From JBHHZI01 sp046757965 (GTDB taxonomy: Bacteria > Acidobacteriota > Polarisedimenticolia > SMYD01): a stretch of 35,820 nt of DNA. Below are positions 14,818 to 22,957 of the stretch, piece by piece; the first letter of the stretch is position 1; each line of letters starts with the position of its first letter. The position numbers and the translations under genes were made by a program. Where the stretch lies: NCBI GenBank assembly GCA_046757965.1, contig JBHHZI010000010.1, positions 1 to 35,820 of the forward strand, given 5' to 3'. The notes beneath the pieces were generated by a model. That model saw nothing but the letters and a program-made list of their open reading frames with translations, did no database searches and had not been told where the DNA came from.

Positions 14818-15141
14818 GTGAGTACCGGAAGCAAACCGTCCGGAGCGGCGCCGTCAGATCTGACAGCGGCCGATGTGCTCCAGATCGCCCGCCTGGCCCG
14901 GCTGCGCCTCGATGAGGAGGATGTGGAGCGGCTGCGTCACGAGATGGCCGCGATCCTGGCGCATTTTACGGCGCTTGCGCAGGTGGTCGCCGAAGGGGTC
15001 CGTCCCACGGCGCAGGTGCTCGACGTCGAGGAGAGCGGGCGCGGCGACACGGCCCGCCCGGGCCTGTCCCGTGATGATGCCCTGGCGGCCGCGCCGGACC
15101 AGGACGCCGGCCAGTTCCGCGTCCCCCGCGTGCTGGGCTGA
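14818..15141 (+). CDS. gatC: Aspartyl/glutamyl-tRNA amidotransferase subunit C
   Basis: A 107-residue small subunit of the GatCAB amidotransferase, which converts mischarged Glu-tRNA-Gln or Asp-tRNA-Asn to the correct amide. The helical N-terminal pattern (DVLQIARLARLRLDEEDVERLRHEMAAIL) and the C-terminal tail with RPTAQVLDVEE and LSRDDALAAAPDQDAGQFRVPRVL are typical of GatC. I chose GTG 14818 because GAGAGGA lies seven bases upstream; an earlier in-frame codon (14782) adds residues without homology. The stop overlaps the gatA start by one base. Confidence 0.92.
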   Translation: MSTGSKPSGAAPSDLTAADVLQIARLARLRLDEEDVERLRHEMAAILAHFTALAQVVAEGVRPTAQVLDVEESGRGDTARPGLSRDDALAAAPDQDAGQFRVPRVLG

Positions 15142-16607
15142 TGACCGCCGGGCTGACCGGTTTGAGTCTCCGGCGGATGCGGCAGGGCCTGGACGGGCGT
15201 CGATTCTCCTCCCGGGAACTGGTCGAGGCCCATCTCGCCCGCATCGCATCGCTGGACTCCGACCTCGGCGCCTTCCTGCATGTCGATGCGGACGGCGCCC
15301 TGCAGGCCACCGACGCTCACGACGTGAAAGGCCCCGCCGATGCCGCTCCGCCGCTCGCCGGCATCCCCATCGCGGTCAAGGACAACATCTGCACGGCGGG
15401 GCAGCCCACGACCTGTGCGTCCCGTCTGCTGGAGGGCTATCGACCGCCGTACGACGCGACCGCCGTGTCCCGGCTGCGCCAGGCCGGGGCGATCCTGATC
15501 GGCAAGACCAATCTCGATGAATTCGCCATGGGATCCTCGTGCGAGAATTCCGCCTTCCATGCCACGCGAAACCCGATCGACGCCCGGCGGGTTCCAGGCG
15601 GCTCCTCCGGCGGGTCCGCCGCCGCGGTGGCGGTCGGCGAGGTTCCCGCGGCCCTCGGCAGCGACACCGGCGGATCGATTCGCCAGCCCGCCGCCTTCTG
15701 CGGGGTGGTGGGGTTGAAGCCGACCTACGGGCGGGTCTCGCGATACGGCCTGGTGGCCTTCGCCTCCTCCCTCGACCAGATCGGCTCCCTGGCCCGCGAC
15801 GTCGATGACGCCGCCATCCTGCTGGAAGCGATCGCCGGACCCGACCCGAACGATGCCACCGCCGCGACCCGACCGATGCCTTCACTCGGCGGTGCGGGGA
15901 CGGCACTGGCTGGCCGGGTGTTCGGTCTGCCCCGGGAGTACATGGGCGCGGACCTGGACGAGGGCGTGGCCGGGGCGCTGAGCCGTGCCGTGGCCGCCAT
16001 CGAGGGGGCGGGCGGCACCGTCCGGGAGATCTCACTCCCCACCACCGCGGCCGCGATCTCCGCGTACTATCTCATCGCCACGGCCGAAGCCTCGTCCAAC
16101 CTCGCCCGGTTCGATGGCGTCCGCTTCGGACAGCGGCGCGGCGATCCGGACGAGGGTCTTCTCGCCATGTACGAGCAGACGCGCAGTGCCGGCTTCGGGA
16201 CCGAGGTGAAGCGCCGCATCATCCTGGGGACGTATGCCCTGTCAGCCGGATACCACGACGCGACCTATCTCCGGGCGCAGAAGGTGCGCACCGTGATCCG
16301 GAAGGATTTTCACGACGCCTTCGAGGCGGTGGAAGCCATCGTGACGCCCACGACACCCACCGTGGCCTTCCGCCTCGGCGACAAGGTCGCCGACCCTGTG
16401 TCGATGTACATGTCCGACATCTTCACCGTGCCCGGGAGCCTGGCCGGGCTGCCCGCCGTCTCCCTGCCGTGCGGGACCAGCGAGGGACTCCCGGTGGGCC
16501 TCCAGATCATCGCCGATCGATTCGACGAGCCCCGTCTGCTCGATCTCGCGCGGAGCGTGGAGGCGGTTCTGCCGGTGCGGAACGGACAGCCCGGCGTGAA
16601 TGGGTGA
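15141..16607 (+). CDS. gatA: Aspartyl/glutamyl-tRNA amidotransferase subunit A
   Basis: A 488-residue amidase-signature enzyme that releases ammonia from glutamine for tRNA-dependent amidation. The Ser-cisSer-Lys triad is visible as Lys80 (IAVKDN), Ser155 (GGSSGGSA) and Ser179 (DTGGSI), each one residue offset from the positions known in Staphylococcus aureus GatA. SRYGLVAFASSLDQIG and the C-terminal GLPAVSLPCG...PVGLQIIA are also family hallmarks. It is coupled to gatC by TGATG. gatB does not follow in this window; the next gene is an amidase that overlaps the gatA stop by one base. Confidence 0.97.
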   Translation: MTAGLTGLSLRRMRQGLDGRRFSSRELVEAHLARIASLDSDLGAFLHVDADGALQATDAHDVKGPADAAPPLAGIPIAVKDNICTAGQPTTCASRLLEGYRPPYDATAVSRLRQAGAILIGKTNLDEFAMGSSCENSAFHATRNPIDARRVPGGSSGGSAAAVAVGEVPAALGSDTGGSIRQPAAFCGVVGLKPTYGRVSRYGLVAFASSLDQIGSLARDVDDAAILLEAIAGPDPNDATAATRPMPSLGGAGTALAGRVFGLPREYMGADLDEGVAGALSRAVAAIEGAGGTVREISLPTTAAAISAYYLIATAEASSNLARFDGVRFGQRRGDPDEGLLAMYEQTRSAGFGTEVKRRIILGTYALSAGYHDATYLRAQKVRTVIRKDFHDAFEAVEAIVTPTTPTVAFRLGDKVADPVSMYMSDIFTVPGSLAGLPAVSLPCGTSEGLPVGLQIIADRFDEPRLLDLARSVEAVLPVRNGQPGVNG

Positions 16608-18319
16608 TGCCTGTCGCGAGGTGTCCGCCATCGTGGCGCCGGCTCGCCACCGCGGTCATGGTCCTGCTCGGCGCCCTCGGCGGCGTCCCCGGCGCGGACC
16701 AGGTCCTGGAGATTCACCCGGCGGTGCGGCTGGCGGTGAACGACGCGGGCGACCTGTTCTTCGAGGTGAAGGCGGCGCCTGGGGACGGCTGGAGTCAGAT
16801 GGCCGCCCGCTTCGCCACGTCCGCCGACGACTGGGAGGCGATTCGAGATCTCAATGGCGGAGGTGACCCGCGGCGCGGCCGGTACTACCGGGTTCCGTAC
16901 GCGCTGCTGAACGATTCCTTCCGTTTTCTCGGCATCGCGGCGCTGTTCCCCGAGGATGTCCTGGGGTCGAACGGCTGGGTGCACCGGGTGGGCACCGCCC
17001 GCCTCCCCATCGAGGAGGAGAGTCTCTACCGGCTGGCGTTCTGGCTGACCGGTGACGGCGAGAATTTCCGGGCCATCCTGGCCGCCAATCACCTGCAGGA
17101 TCCGTCCCTGCAGCCGGGACAGGAGATCCGGATCCCCCCGGCGCTGCTCTCCGAGCCGTTCCGGGAGGCCGTCACGCCGACTGACTCGGCCCTCATCTAC
17201 GGGCAGGACAGGGAGGGCGACTACGCGGGCTACCGGCTACGCAAGGGGGAGGCGCTCTACTCCGCCATCGTGGTCCGTTTCACGGATCGTGTCGATCCGG
17301 ACGATGTGGAGAAGACCGTCAAGCGGATCGCGGCCCGTTCCGGGATCGACAGGGTGACGGACATCCCCAGCGGCTTTCTCGTCAAGATTCCGCTGGACCT
17401 GCTCGCGGTGCGCTTCCTGCCACCGAACGACCCGCGACGCGTCGACCTGGAGATGAACCGCCTTCTGGCGGCTCAGTACCAGTCCACGGTGGAGAGCAAG
17501 GACCTTGCCGACATCGTCGTGATCCTCGATCCGGGACACGGGGGCATCGACGTCGGGACCAGCCAGAACGGCGTGTGGGAAGACGATGTGGTCTATGACA
17601 TCGCCATCCGCCTGAAGCAGAAGCTCGAGGTGAAGACCGCGGCCCGGGTGGAGATGACATTGAGGGACAGGAGCCAGAAGGACCGCCCCCACAACGGCCG
17701 GTTCACGCGCACGGACCGCGACGAGATGGTGCTCTCCCACCCGCCCCTGATCACGACGGATTCCCGGTCGCGAGCCGTGGGAGTGAACCTGCGCGCGTTC
17801 CTTGCCAACTCGATCTACCGCCGCCAGGTCAGGAAGGGGGGCGACGATCAGCGCATCGTCTTCATCTCGATCCATGCGGACGCCCTGCACCGGTCGATGC
17901 GCGGCGCCATGATCTACGTGCCCGGCGAGCGCTTCCGGCGGGCGCGCTACGGCGCCACCGGCACACGCTACCGGAAGTACCGCGAGGTCCGGGAGAAGCC
18001 ATACGTTTCCTTCACGCGGTCCCAGCGCCTGCGCTCCGAGGGCCTCTCGCGCCAGTTCGCCAGCTCCGCGCTCGACGCCTTCCGCCGGCACGGCCTGCCG
18101 ATTCACGCCGCGCAGCCGGTGCGCGACCACGTCGTGCGCCGCGGACGCTCCTGGGTGCCGGCGGTGCTGCGCGGAAATCAGGTTCCCATCAAGGTGCTCT
18201 TCGAGGTGGCCAACATCGCCAATCGACACGATGCCGCCGATCTCGCCTCGCCGAAGCATCGAGATCTGATCGCCGAGGCCTTGCTCGACACCCTGCTGTC
18301 GTTCTACCGCGGCCGGTGA
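16607..18319 (+). CDS. LysM-domain N-acetylmuramoyl-L-alanine amidase
   Basis: A 570-residue periplasmic cell-wall hydrolase that cleaves the MurNAc-L-Ala bond. Residues 1-30 are a signal peptide. Two LysM-like modules follow (about 52-98 and 135-178; DGENFRAILAANHLQDPSLQPGQ is typical), and a third weaker one at about 203-270. The Amidase_3 domain occupies about 305-565: zinc ligands His311 (LDPGHGG), Glu325 (VWEDD) and His423 (SIHAD), with catalytic Glu533 (LFEVANIANRHD). ATG 16607 overlaps the gatA stop. Linkage to gatCA may be incidental operon packing. An insert of about 90 residues lies between Glu325 and His423, longer than in minimal AmiC-type enzymes. Confidence 0.92.
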   Translation: MPVARCPPSWRRLATAVMVLLGALGGVPGADQVLEIHPAVRLAVNDAGDLFFEVKAAPGDGWSQMAARFATSADDWEAIRDLNGGGDPRRGRYYRVPYALLNDSFRFLGIAALFPEDVLGSNGWVHRVGTARLPIEEESLYRLAFWLTGDGENFRAILAANHLQDPSLQPGQEIRIPPALLSEPFREAVTPTDSALIYGQDREGDYAGYRLRKGEALYSAIVVRFTDRVDPDDVEKTVKRIAARSGIDRVTDIPSGFLVKIPLDLLAVRFLPPNDPRRVDLEMNRLLAAQYQSTVESKDLADIVVILDPGHGGIDVGTSQNGVWEDDVVYDIAIRLKQKLEVKTAARVEMTLRDRSQKDRPHNGRFTRTDRDEMVLSHPPLITTDSRSRAVGVNLRAFLANSIYRRQVRKGGDDQRIVFISIHADALHRSMRGAMIYVPGERFRRARYGATGTRYRKYREVREKPYVSFTRSQRLRSEGLSRQFASSALDAFRRHGLPIHAAQPVRDHVVRRGRSWVPAVLRGNQVPIKVLFEVANIANRHDAADLASPKHRDLIAEALLDTLLSFYRGR

Positions 18320-18414
18320 CCTCCCGGCGCCGGCCGCCCCGCGCGGTGGCGGATCGGACCGTTCTCGACACGGGGAGGTCTCACGGGCGCCTGCGTCCAT
18401 GAGACGCCGTTTGC

Positions 18415-18444
18415 TTGACGCCACGTCCGGAGGTCTGAAACAAT
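18415..18444 (+). promoter_or_regulatory. Candidate promoter of purD-purE-mtaB
   Basis: TTGACG (18415-18420), an 18-base spacer and AACAAT (18439-18444). It lies about 30 bases before the purD start, which has GGGAGG six bases upstream. Confidence 0.45.
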
Positions 18445-18472
18445 GCAGTTCTGCTCATGAGGGAGGCGATTC

Positions 18473-19765
18473 GTGAAGGTGCTGGTGATCGGCGGCGGCG
18501 GCCGCGAACATGCCCTGGTCCGGTCCATCCGCAAGAATCCGGACATCGAGCGCCTCTGGTGCGCTCCGGGCAACGCCGGCATCAAGCAGGATGCGGTCCT
18601 CCCCGGCCTTGATGTCACCGACGTGGGCGCCGTTCTCGCCTGGGTGCGGCGCAACGGGGTCGACCTGACCATCGTCGGGCCCGAGAAGCCACTCACCCTC
18701 GGCCTGACCGATCGTCTCGAGCAGGAGGGACACCGGGTCTTCGGGCCGTCCAGGGCCGCCGCCGAGATCGAGACGTCGAAGGTGTTCGCCAAGGAGTTCA
18801 TGGCGCGCCACGATATTCCGACGGCATCGTTCGAGACCTTTGCCGCCGCCCGGGCAGCCAAGGACTACCTCCGCCACTGCCCGGACGCCCCACTCGTGGT
18901 CAAGGCCGACGGTCTCGCCGCCGGCAAGGGCGTGATGCTGTGTGACGACCGTGACGGGGCTCTCGACGCCGTCAACGAGATCATGGAGAAGGGTGCCTTC
19001 GGCGAGGCGGGCCGCCGCATCGTGATCGAGGAGCGACTGAGCGGACGCGAGGTCTCGCTGTTCGCCTTGACGGACGGTTTTGATCTGAAGCTGCTGCCCA
19101 CCTGCCGGGACTACAAGCGGGTCGGTGATCGCGACACCGGCCCCAACACCGGCGGCATGGGAGCCTACTCCCCGGTGGATGACATCGAGGAGGAGATGCT
19201 CCTCCAGATCGAGGATCAGATCCTGCGCCCCACGCTTCGCGGTCTCGCCGCGGAGGGGCGCCCGTACAGGGGCGTGCTCTACGTCGGCCTCATGATGACC
19301 GCCGACGGACCGCTGGTGCTGGAATACAACGCCCGGTTCGGGGATCCGGAGGCACAGGTGCTTCTTCCCCTGCTGACCTCGGATCTGCTCACCGAGATGG
19401 CGTCCATCGCGGAGGGCAGCCTGGCGCCCGGCGAGATGGACTGGAAAGACGGTGTCTCCGTCGGCGTGGTGGCCTGCTCGGAAGGATATCCCGGCCCGCC
19501 GGTCACCGGGCAGAAGATCAAGGGGCTGGCCGACCTGGCGGATGACGCCAGCATCCAGATCTTCCACAGTGGCACCCGCAAGGCACCGAAGCGCACGTTT
19601 CTCACCAACGGCGGCCGCGTGCTGACCGTGGTGGCCCACGGCGACAACCGCGCCGCCGCGGCCGCCCGGGCCTATCAGGCTCTTGCGCAGATCACCTTCG
19701 ACGGCATGCACTTCCGCTCGGACATCGCGGGCGGTGGCTCGATGGCGCTGGCGACCGGCACCTGA
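18473..19765 (+). CDS. purD: Phosphoribosylamine-glycine ligase (GAR synthetase)
   Basis: A 430-residue ATP-grasp enzyme of de novo purine synthesis that joins phosphoribosylamine and glycine. The N-terminal Rossmann-like part starts MKVLVIGGGGREHAL. FGPSRAAAEIETSKVFAKEFM begins the ATP-grasp region, with VVKADGLAAGKGV and VIEERLSGREVSLFALTDG binding ATP, DYKRVGDRDTGPNTGGMGAYSP as the signature, and LEYNARFGDPEAQ for metal ligands. The GTG start has a good Shine-Dalgarno sequence. Usual GPE-A/G-PL appears as GPEKPL here, a minor variation. It is followed by purE with a short gap, consistent with one transcript. Confidence 0.97.
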   Translation: MKVLVIGGGGREHALVRSIRKNPDIERLWCAPGNAGIKQDAVLPGLDVTDVGAVLAWVRRNGVDLTIVGPEKPLTLGLTDRLEQEGHRVFGPSRAAAEIETSKVFAKEFMARHDIPTASFETFAAARAAKDYLRHCPDAPLVVKADGLAAGKGVMLCDDRDGALDAVNEIMEKGAFGEAGRRIVIEERLSGREVSLFALTDGFDLKLLPTCRDYKRVGDRDTGPNTGGMGAYSPVDDIEEEMLLQIEDQILRPTLRGLAAEGRPYRGVLYVGLMMTADGPLVLEYNARFGDPEAQVLLPLLTSDLLTEMASIAEGSLAPGEMDWKDGVSVGVVACSEGYPGPPVTGQKIKGLADLADDASIQIFHSGTRKAPKRTFLTNGGRVLTVVAHGDNRAAAAARAYQALAQITFDGMHFRSDIAGGGSMALATGT

Positions 19766-19843
19766 CCCGCTCGCCGGCGGACCCGCCCGGCGCGCGGCGG
19801 GGGGACCGGCATGACGCCGGGAGAGTCTGGAGGGCACCCGACC

Positions 19844-20392
19844 ATGAGGCACGACAGCCCTGCCCCACCCCGAGTGGCGGTTCTGATCGGCTCGGACTCC
19901 GACCTGCCGGTGGTCCGGCCGGCGGTGGACGTCCTGTCGGTGCTCGACGTCGGTGCCGACCTTCACGTGACGTCCGCGCATCGCACACCCGAGCGCACGC
20001 GGGACATCGTCCGGACGGCGGTCGAATCCGGGGTGCGTGTCTTCCTGGTCGGCGCCGGTGGCGCCGCCCATCTTGCCGGCACGGTCGCTTCTCTCACCAC
20101 CCGGCCGGTCCTGGGCGTTCCGATCCCCTCGACGCCGCTGGGAGGTCTCGATGCCCTGCTGAGCACGGTGCAGATGCCGGCGGGCATCCCGGTGGGCACG
20201 CTGGCCATCGGCGAGGCCGGCGCCCGCAACGCCGCGCTGCTGGCGGTGTCGATCCTGGCTCTCGACGACACCGCGCTTCACGCGCGTCTCGTCGCCTACC
20301 GCCGTCGCATGGCCGACGGGGTCGAGGAGAAGTCACGGCGCGCCCGGCTCGCGGTCGGGCTCGCGGATGATTCACCGGCGACCGGTTCCTGA
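19844..20392 (+). CDS. purE: N5-carboxyaminoimidazole ribonucleotide mutase
   Basis: A class I PurE of about 182 residues that moves the carboxyl group of N5-CAIR to give CAIR in purine synthesis. Motifs are IGSDSDLPV, TSAHRTPERT (the active-site His), VGAGGAAHLAGTVAS and LLSTVQMPAGIPVGTLAIG. I placed the start at ATG 19844, with GGAGGG nine bases upstream, because the conserved domain begins 13 codons later. ATG 19811, preceded by a G-rich stretch, is also possible. A C-terminal extension of basic and Ala residues follows the core. No purK is present in the window. Confidence 0.95.
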   Translation: MRHDSPAPPRVAVLIGSDSDLPVVRPAVDVLSVLDVGADLHVTSAHRTPERTRDIVRTAVESGVRVFLVGAGGAAHLAGTVASLTTRPVLGVPIPSTPLGGLDALLSTVQMPAGIPVGTLAIGEAGARNAALLAVSILALDDTALHARLVAYRRRMADGVEEKSRRARLAVGLADDSPATGS

Positions 20393-21686
20393 GTGTCGAC
20401 CGGTGCCGCGCCGCTACTTCCTGCAGACCCTCGGCTGCAAGCTCAACCAGGCCGACACGGCCCGGCTCGCGGCCGAACTCGACGCGCGCGGCATGCAGCC
20501 GGTGTCGACGCCGGCGCAGGCCGACCTGATGGTGGTCAACACCTGCACCGTCACGAGTCGTGCGGACGCCGACGGCCGGCACGCGCTGCGCCGGCTCCGG
20601 CGGGCCAACCCGGATGCGCGGCTCATCGCCATGGGATGCACCGCGAGCCGTGACCCGCGATCGCTGTCGGCTCTCGATGGCGTCGATGTGGTCAGCCCCG
20701 GGTGCGACCCACGGCCGGTGATCCGGGCGGCGATGGCCGCCTTCCCGGGTGACATCGACGCGGGCGCGACGCCCTACCACATCGTGCCGACGATTCCCGG
20801 GCGCACCCGCGCCTACCTGAAGGTGCAGGACGGCTGCGACCTCGCCTGCGCCTACTGCATCATCCCCTCGGTGCGCGGCAGGTCGCGCAGCATCCCGGCA
20901 GCCGAGATCGAGGCATCCCTCGCCCGGCTGATCGGCGCCGGATTCGTCGAGGTCGTGCTGACGGGAGTGAACACCGGCGACTGGGGACGGGATCTCCCCG
21001 GCGCGCCGCGGCTGCTGGATCTTCTGCAGCGTCTGGTGAGCGTGCCGGGTCTCGGCCGCCTGCGCCTGAACTCGCTGGAGCCGCGCACCGTCGACGACCC
21101 TCTCATCGAATGGCTGGCCGGCGAACCCCGCATGGCACCGCACCTCCAGATCCCGTTGCAGAGCGGTTCCGACTCGATCCTGGCCCGGATGCGTCGCAAC
21201 TACCGGCGGGGTTTCTACCGGGATCTGCTGGCGAGACTGGAGCGCGCCCTGCCCGGGATCGGCCTCGGCGCCGACGTCATCGTCGGATTCCCCAGTGAGA
21301 GCGAGGCGGACTTCTCACTCACGGAAACTCTCGTCGAGGAGTCACCCCTGGCCTATCTCCACGTGTTCTCGTACTCCGCACGCCCGGGAACCGATGCGGC
21401 GGACCTGCCGGACCCGGTCGACCCGGCCGTGATCCGGGAGCGAGCCACGCGCCTGCGGAAACTCGCGGCCCGCAAGGGGACCCGTTTTCGCAGACGGCAC
21501 ATCGGCCGCACGGTGGAGGTCATCACCCTGGAGGACGCCCGTCCTGACGGCCGCATCCGTTCTCTGACCGGGAATTTCTTCGAGGTGCTGCTGCCGGCCG
21601 GGAGCGCCCGCGCGAACCGCCTCGTGCCCGTCCGCATCGTCTCCGCGGACGCCAGCGGCGCCCGGGGCATACCGGTCGCCGCGTGA
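20367..21686 (+). CDS. mtaB: MtaB-like tRNA methylthiotransferase (radical SAM)
   Basis: A protein of about 439 residues of the MiaB/MtaB methylthiotransferase family. MtaB adds a methylthio group to threonylcarbamoyladenosine-37 of tRNA. The N-terminal UPF0004 domain carries three cluster cysteines (LGCKLNQAD, NTCTVT, MGCTA). The radical-SAM motif CDLACAYC follows, and then LNSLEPRTV, LQIPLQSGSDSIL and the C-terminal TRAM-like stretch. MtaB rather than MiaB or RimO is inferred from GCKLNQ and the overall order. ATG 20367 overlaps purE by 26 bases; the GTG at 20403, which starts right at the conserved domain, is an alternative. Neither has a clear Shine-Dalgarno sequence. Confidence 0.9.
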   Translation: MIHRRPVPECRPVPRRYFLQTLGCKLNQADTARLAAELDARGMQPVSTPAQADLMVVNTCTVTSRADADGRHALRRLRRANPDARLIAMGCTASRDPRSLSALDGVDVVSPGCDPRPVIRAAMAAFPGDIDAGATPYHIVPTIPGRTRAYLKVQDGCDLACAYCIIPSVRGRSRSIPAAEIEASLARLIGAGFVEVVLTGVNTGDWGRDLPGAPRLLDLLQRLVSVPGLGRLRLNSLEPRTVDDPLIEWLAGEPRMAPHLQIPLQSGSDSILARMRRNYRRGFYRDLLARLERALPGIGLGADVIVGFPSESEADFSLTETLVEESPLAYLHVFSYSARPGTDAADLPDPVDPAVIRERATRLRKLAARKGTRFRRRHIGRTVEVITLEDARPDGRIRSLTGNFFEVLLPAGSARANRLVPVRIVSADASGARGIPVAA

Positions 21687-21706
21687 CACCCGGGGACGCC
21701 CCGTTC

Positions 21707-21740
21707 CTCGTCCGGCCGGCCTGCCGAGCCCGGCGACGAG
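21707..21740. terminator. Possible bidirectional hairpin between convergent genes
   Basis: CTCGTC (21707-21712) pairs with GACGAG (21735-21740), and after a two-base bulge GCCGG pairs with CCGGC. It sits between the mtaB-like gene and the dockerin-like gene, whose ends face each other. A smaller CGGGG/CCCCG hairpin followed by TTCCTC lies at 21691-21703. Neither has a strong U-tract. Confidence 0.3.
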
Positions 21741-21765
21741 CAGACCGGTCGCCCCACCCGGCAGG

Positions 21766-22740
21766 CTAGAACACCTCGCCGAACAGACTGGACAGGAAGC
21801 TCAGGTCGGTGCCGTCGACCTGCTTGTCCCCGTTGAGATCCACCCCGGCGTCATAGAACGGTTGCACGGTCGGATCGCAGAGATTGGCGCTGGCATCGGC
21901 CGCGGTGCACCGGGTGCTGCCGTTGGCCCGTGCGATGCGCGCCAGATCGAAGCCGTCGACACGCCCCGAGAGGTCCGCATCGCTGCGCCGATCCAGCCAG
22001 TCCACCTGCAGCACCGTGGAGGACCCGCAGGTCGCCAGGTTCGCGGCTCCACAGCTCGCGCTCCCGGCGATGCGGTCGCCGCCGCCGTCGGGTGCCACGG
22101 CCTGGACCGCGTGCACCCCTTGCTGCGCGGGATCGACGATCTCCACGGTGGTCCCGTCGCCGTTGTACCCGGGATCGCCCGGACTGGCGACGAACGGGCC
22201 GACCGCCACCTGCACCTCGACGTCGTTGCAGCCCAGCCAGTTCAGATCGAGAACTCGGATCTCGGTCTCGTCGAAGATCACGTCGGAGCGACTCATGAGG
22301 GACGAGAAGCTCGCTCCGGTGAGATGGAGCGTCACCATCTCCGCACCCTGCTGCAGAACGGACGGGTCGATGGAGGTGACCTCGGGCTGGGTCATGCCGC
22401 TGATGGAGTTCGAGAAGGCCACGCTCTCGTTGCCGGAGAGATCGACCGCCTTGACCGCCACGAACAGTGTCACGCAGTCCGGCAGGCCGACCAGATCCAC
22501 GCTGGTGATGGCCCCGACGTCGAGGACGGCGATATCTCCCGTCTCCGGCGCCGACCCGACGAACACGCGGTAGCCCCCCAGATCAGGGGCCGGGACCGGG
22601 TCCCAGGCCACGGACATCGTACCTGCGTGGGGGGACGCGACCGCCAGGAGCAGCGCGGCGAGGGTCGACAGCCCCGCGGACCGGCACCGCCGGCGGTGGC
22701 CGGGGCGGGCGCACAACGACGAAGACATGCGCTTGCTCAT
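21766..22740 (-). CDS. Secreted FN3/IPT protein with dockerin-like repeats
   Basis: A 324-residue extracellular or surface protein with no enzyme motif. A basic N-terminus and hydrophobic stretch (STLAALLLAVASPHAG) form a signal peptide. Residues about 41-115 read as a fibronectin type III domain (MSVAWDPVPAPDLGGYRVFVG). Residues 118-205 resemble an IPT/TIG domain (TSIDPSVLQQGAEMVTLHLTG). Two calcium-loop repeats typical of type I dockerins, DADLSGRVDGFDLARI and DLNGDKQVDGTDLSFL, lie at about 254-273 and 298-320, right at the C-terminus. Four Cys between them may pair. The start at ATG 22740 is supported by GGAG with a six-base spacer. The gene ends in TAG. A near-consensus sigma54 promoter precedes it. 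A binding or matrix role is inferred. Confidence 0.85.
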   Translation of the reverse strand: MSKRMSSSLCARPGHRRRCRSAGLSTLAALLLAVASPHAGTMSVAWDPVPAPDLGGYRVFVGSAPETGDIAVLDVGAITSVDLVGLPDCVTLFVAVKAVDLSGNESVAFSNSISGMTQPEVTSIDPSVLQQGAEMVTLHLTGASFSSLMSRSDVIFDETEIRVLDLNWLGCNDVEVQVAVGPFVASPGDPGYNGDGTTVEIVDPAQQGVHAVQAVAPDGGGDRIAGSASCGAANLATCGSSTVLQVDWLDRRSDADLSGRVDGFDLARIARANGSTRCTAADASANLCDPTVQPFYDAGVDLNGDKQVDGTDLSFLSSLFGEVF

Positions 22741-22957
22741 CAACATCTCCAATCCGGCGGTTCCCGAGCGAGACGGGAAGCAGTGCATGCCCTTGCACCC
22801 ACCGTGCCAGGTTGCCGCCCACCGGAGCCGGGCAGACGGGATCGAAAACCGTCTGTTCGCAGTAGCTTGGAGCGTCGCCGGCGAGGCCGGGACGAGCTGG
22901 CCGGCCGCAGGCGTTACGAGATCGTAAGCGGCGGCGCCTTTTGGTACGACCCGCGGT
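22741..22957. other. Intergenic control region of the dockerin-like gene
   Basis: Besides the sigma54 promoter it holds, further upstream, a perfect 14-bp palindrome TTACGATCTCGTAA (around 22912-22925) and a 7-bp inverted repeat CAGACGG-N9-CCGTCTG (around 22832-22854). These lie about 60 and 135 bases before the predicted transcription start, the usual range for enhancer-binding protein sites. Downstream hairpins GTGCA/TGCAC and TTCCCG/CGGGAA overlap the promoter and leader. Confidence 0.5.
22794..22809 (-). promoter_or_regulatory. Sigma54 (-24/-12) promoter of the dockerin-like gene
   Basis: The minus strand reads TGGCACG-GTGG-GTGCA. Against the consensus TGGCACG-N4-TTGCW only the first T of the -12 element differs, and the GG and GC dinucleotides are exactly ten bases apart. 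The predicted start is near 22783, leaving a leader of about 43 bases with a ribosome-binding site. It is intergenic and correctly oriented. Confidence 0.68.

Noticed and set aside
22741..22957. Possible c-di-GMP (GEMM) riboswitch before the FN3/IPT gene
   Set aside because: The hairpins suggested it, but the conserved GGGACGCAAAGC and GGCAAACC-type elements are absent on the minus strand; most of the structure lies upstream of the sigma54 start and so would not be transcribed from it.
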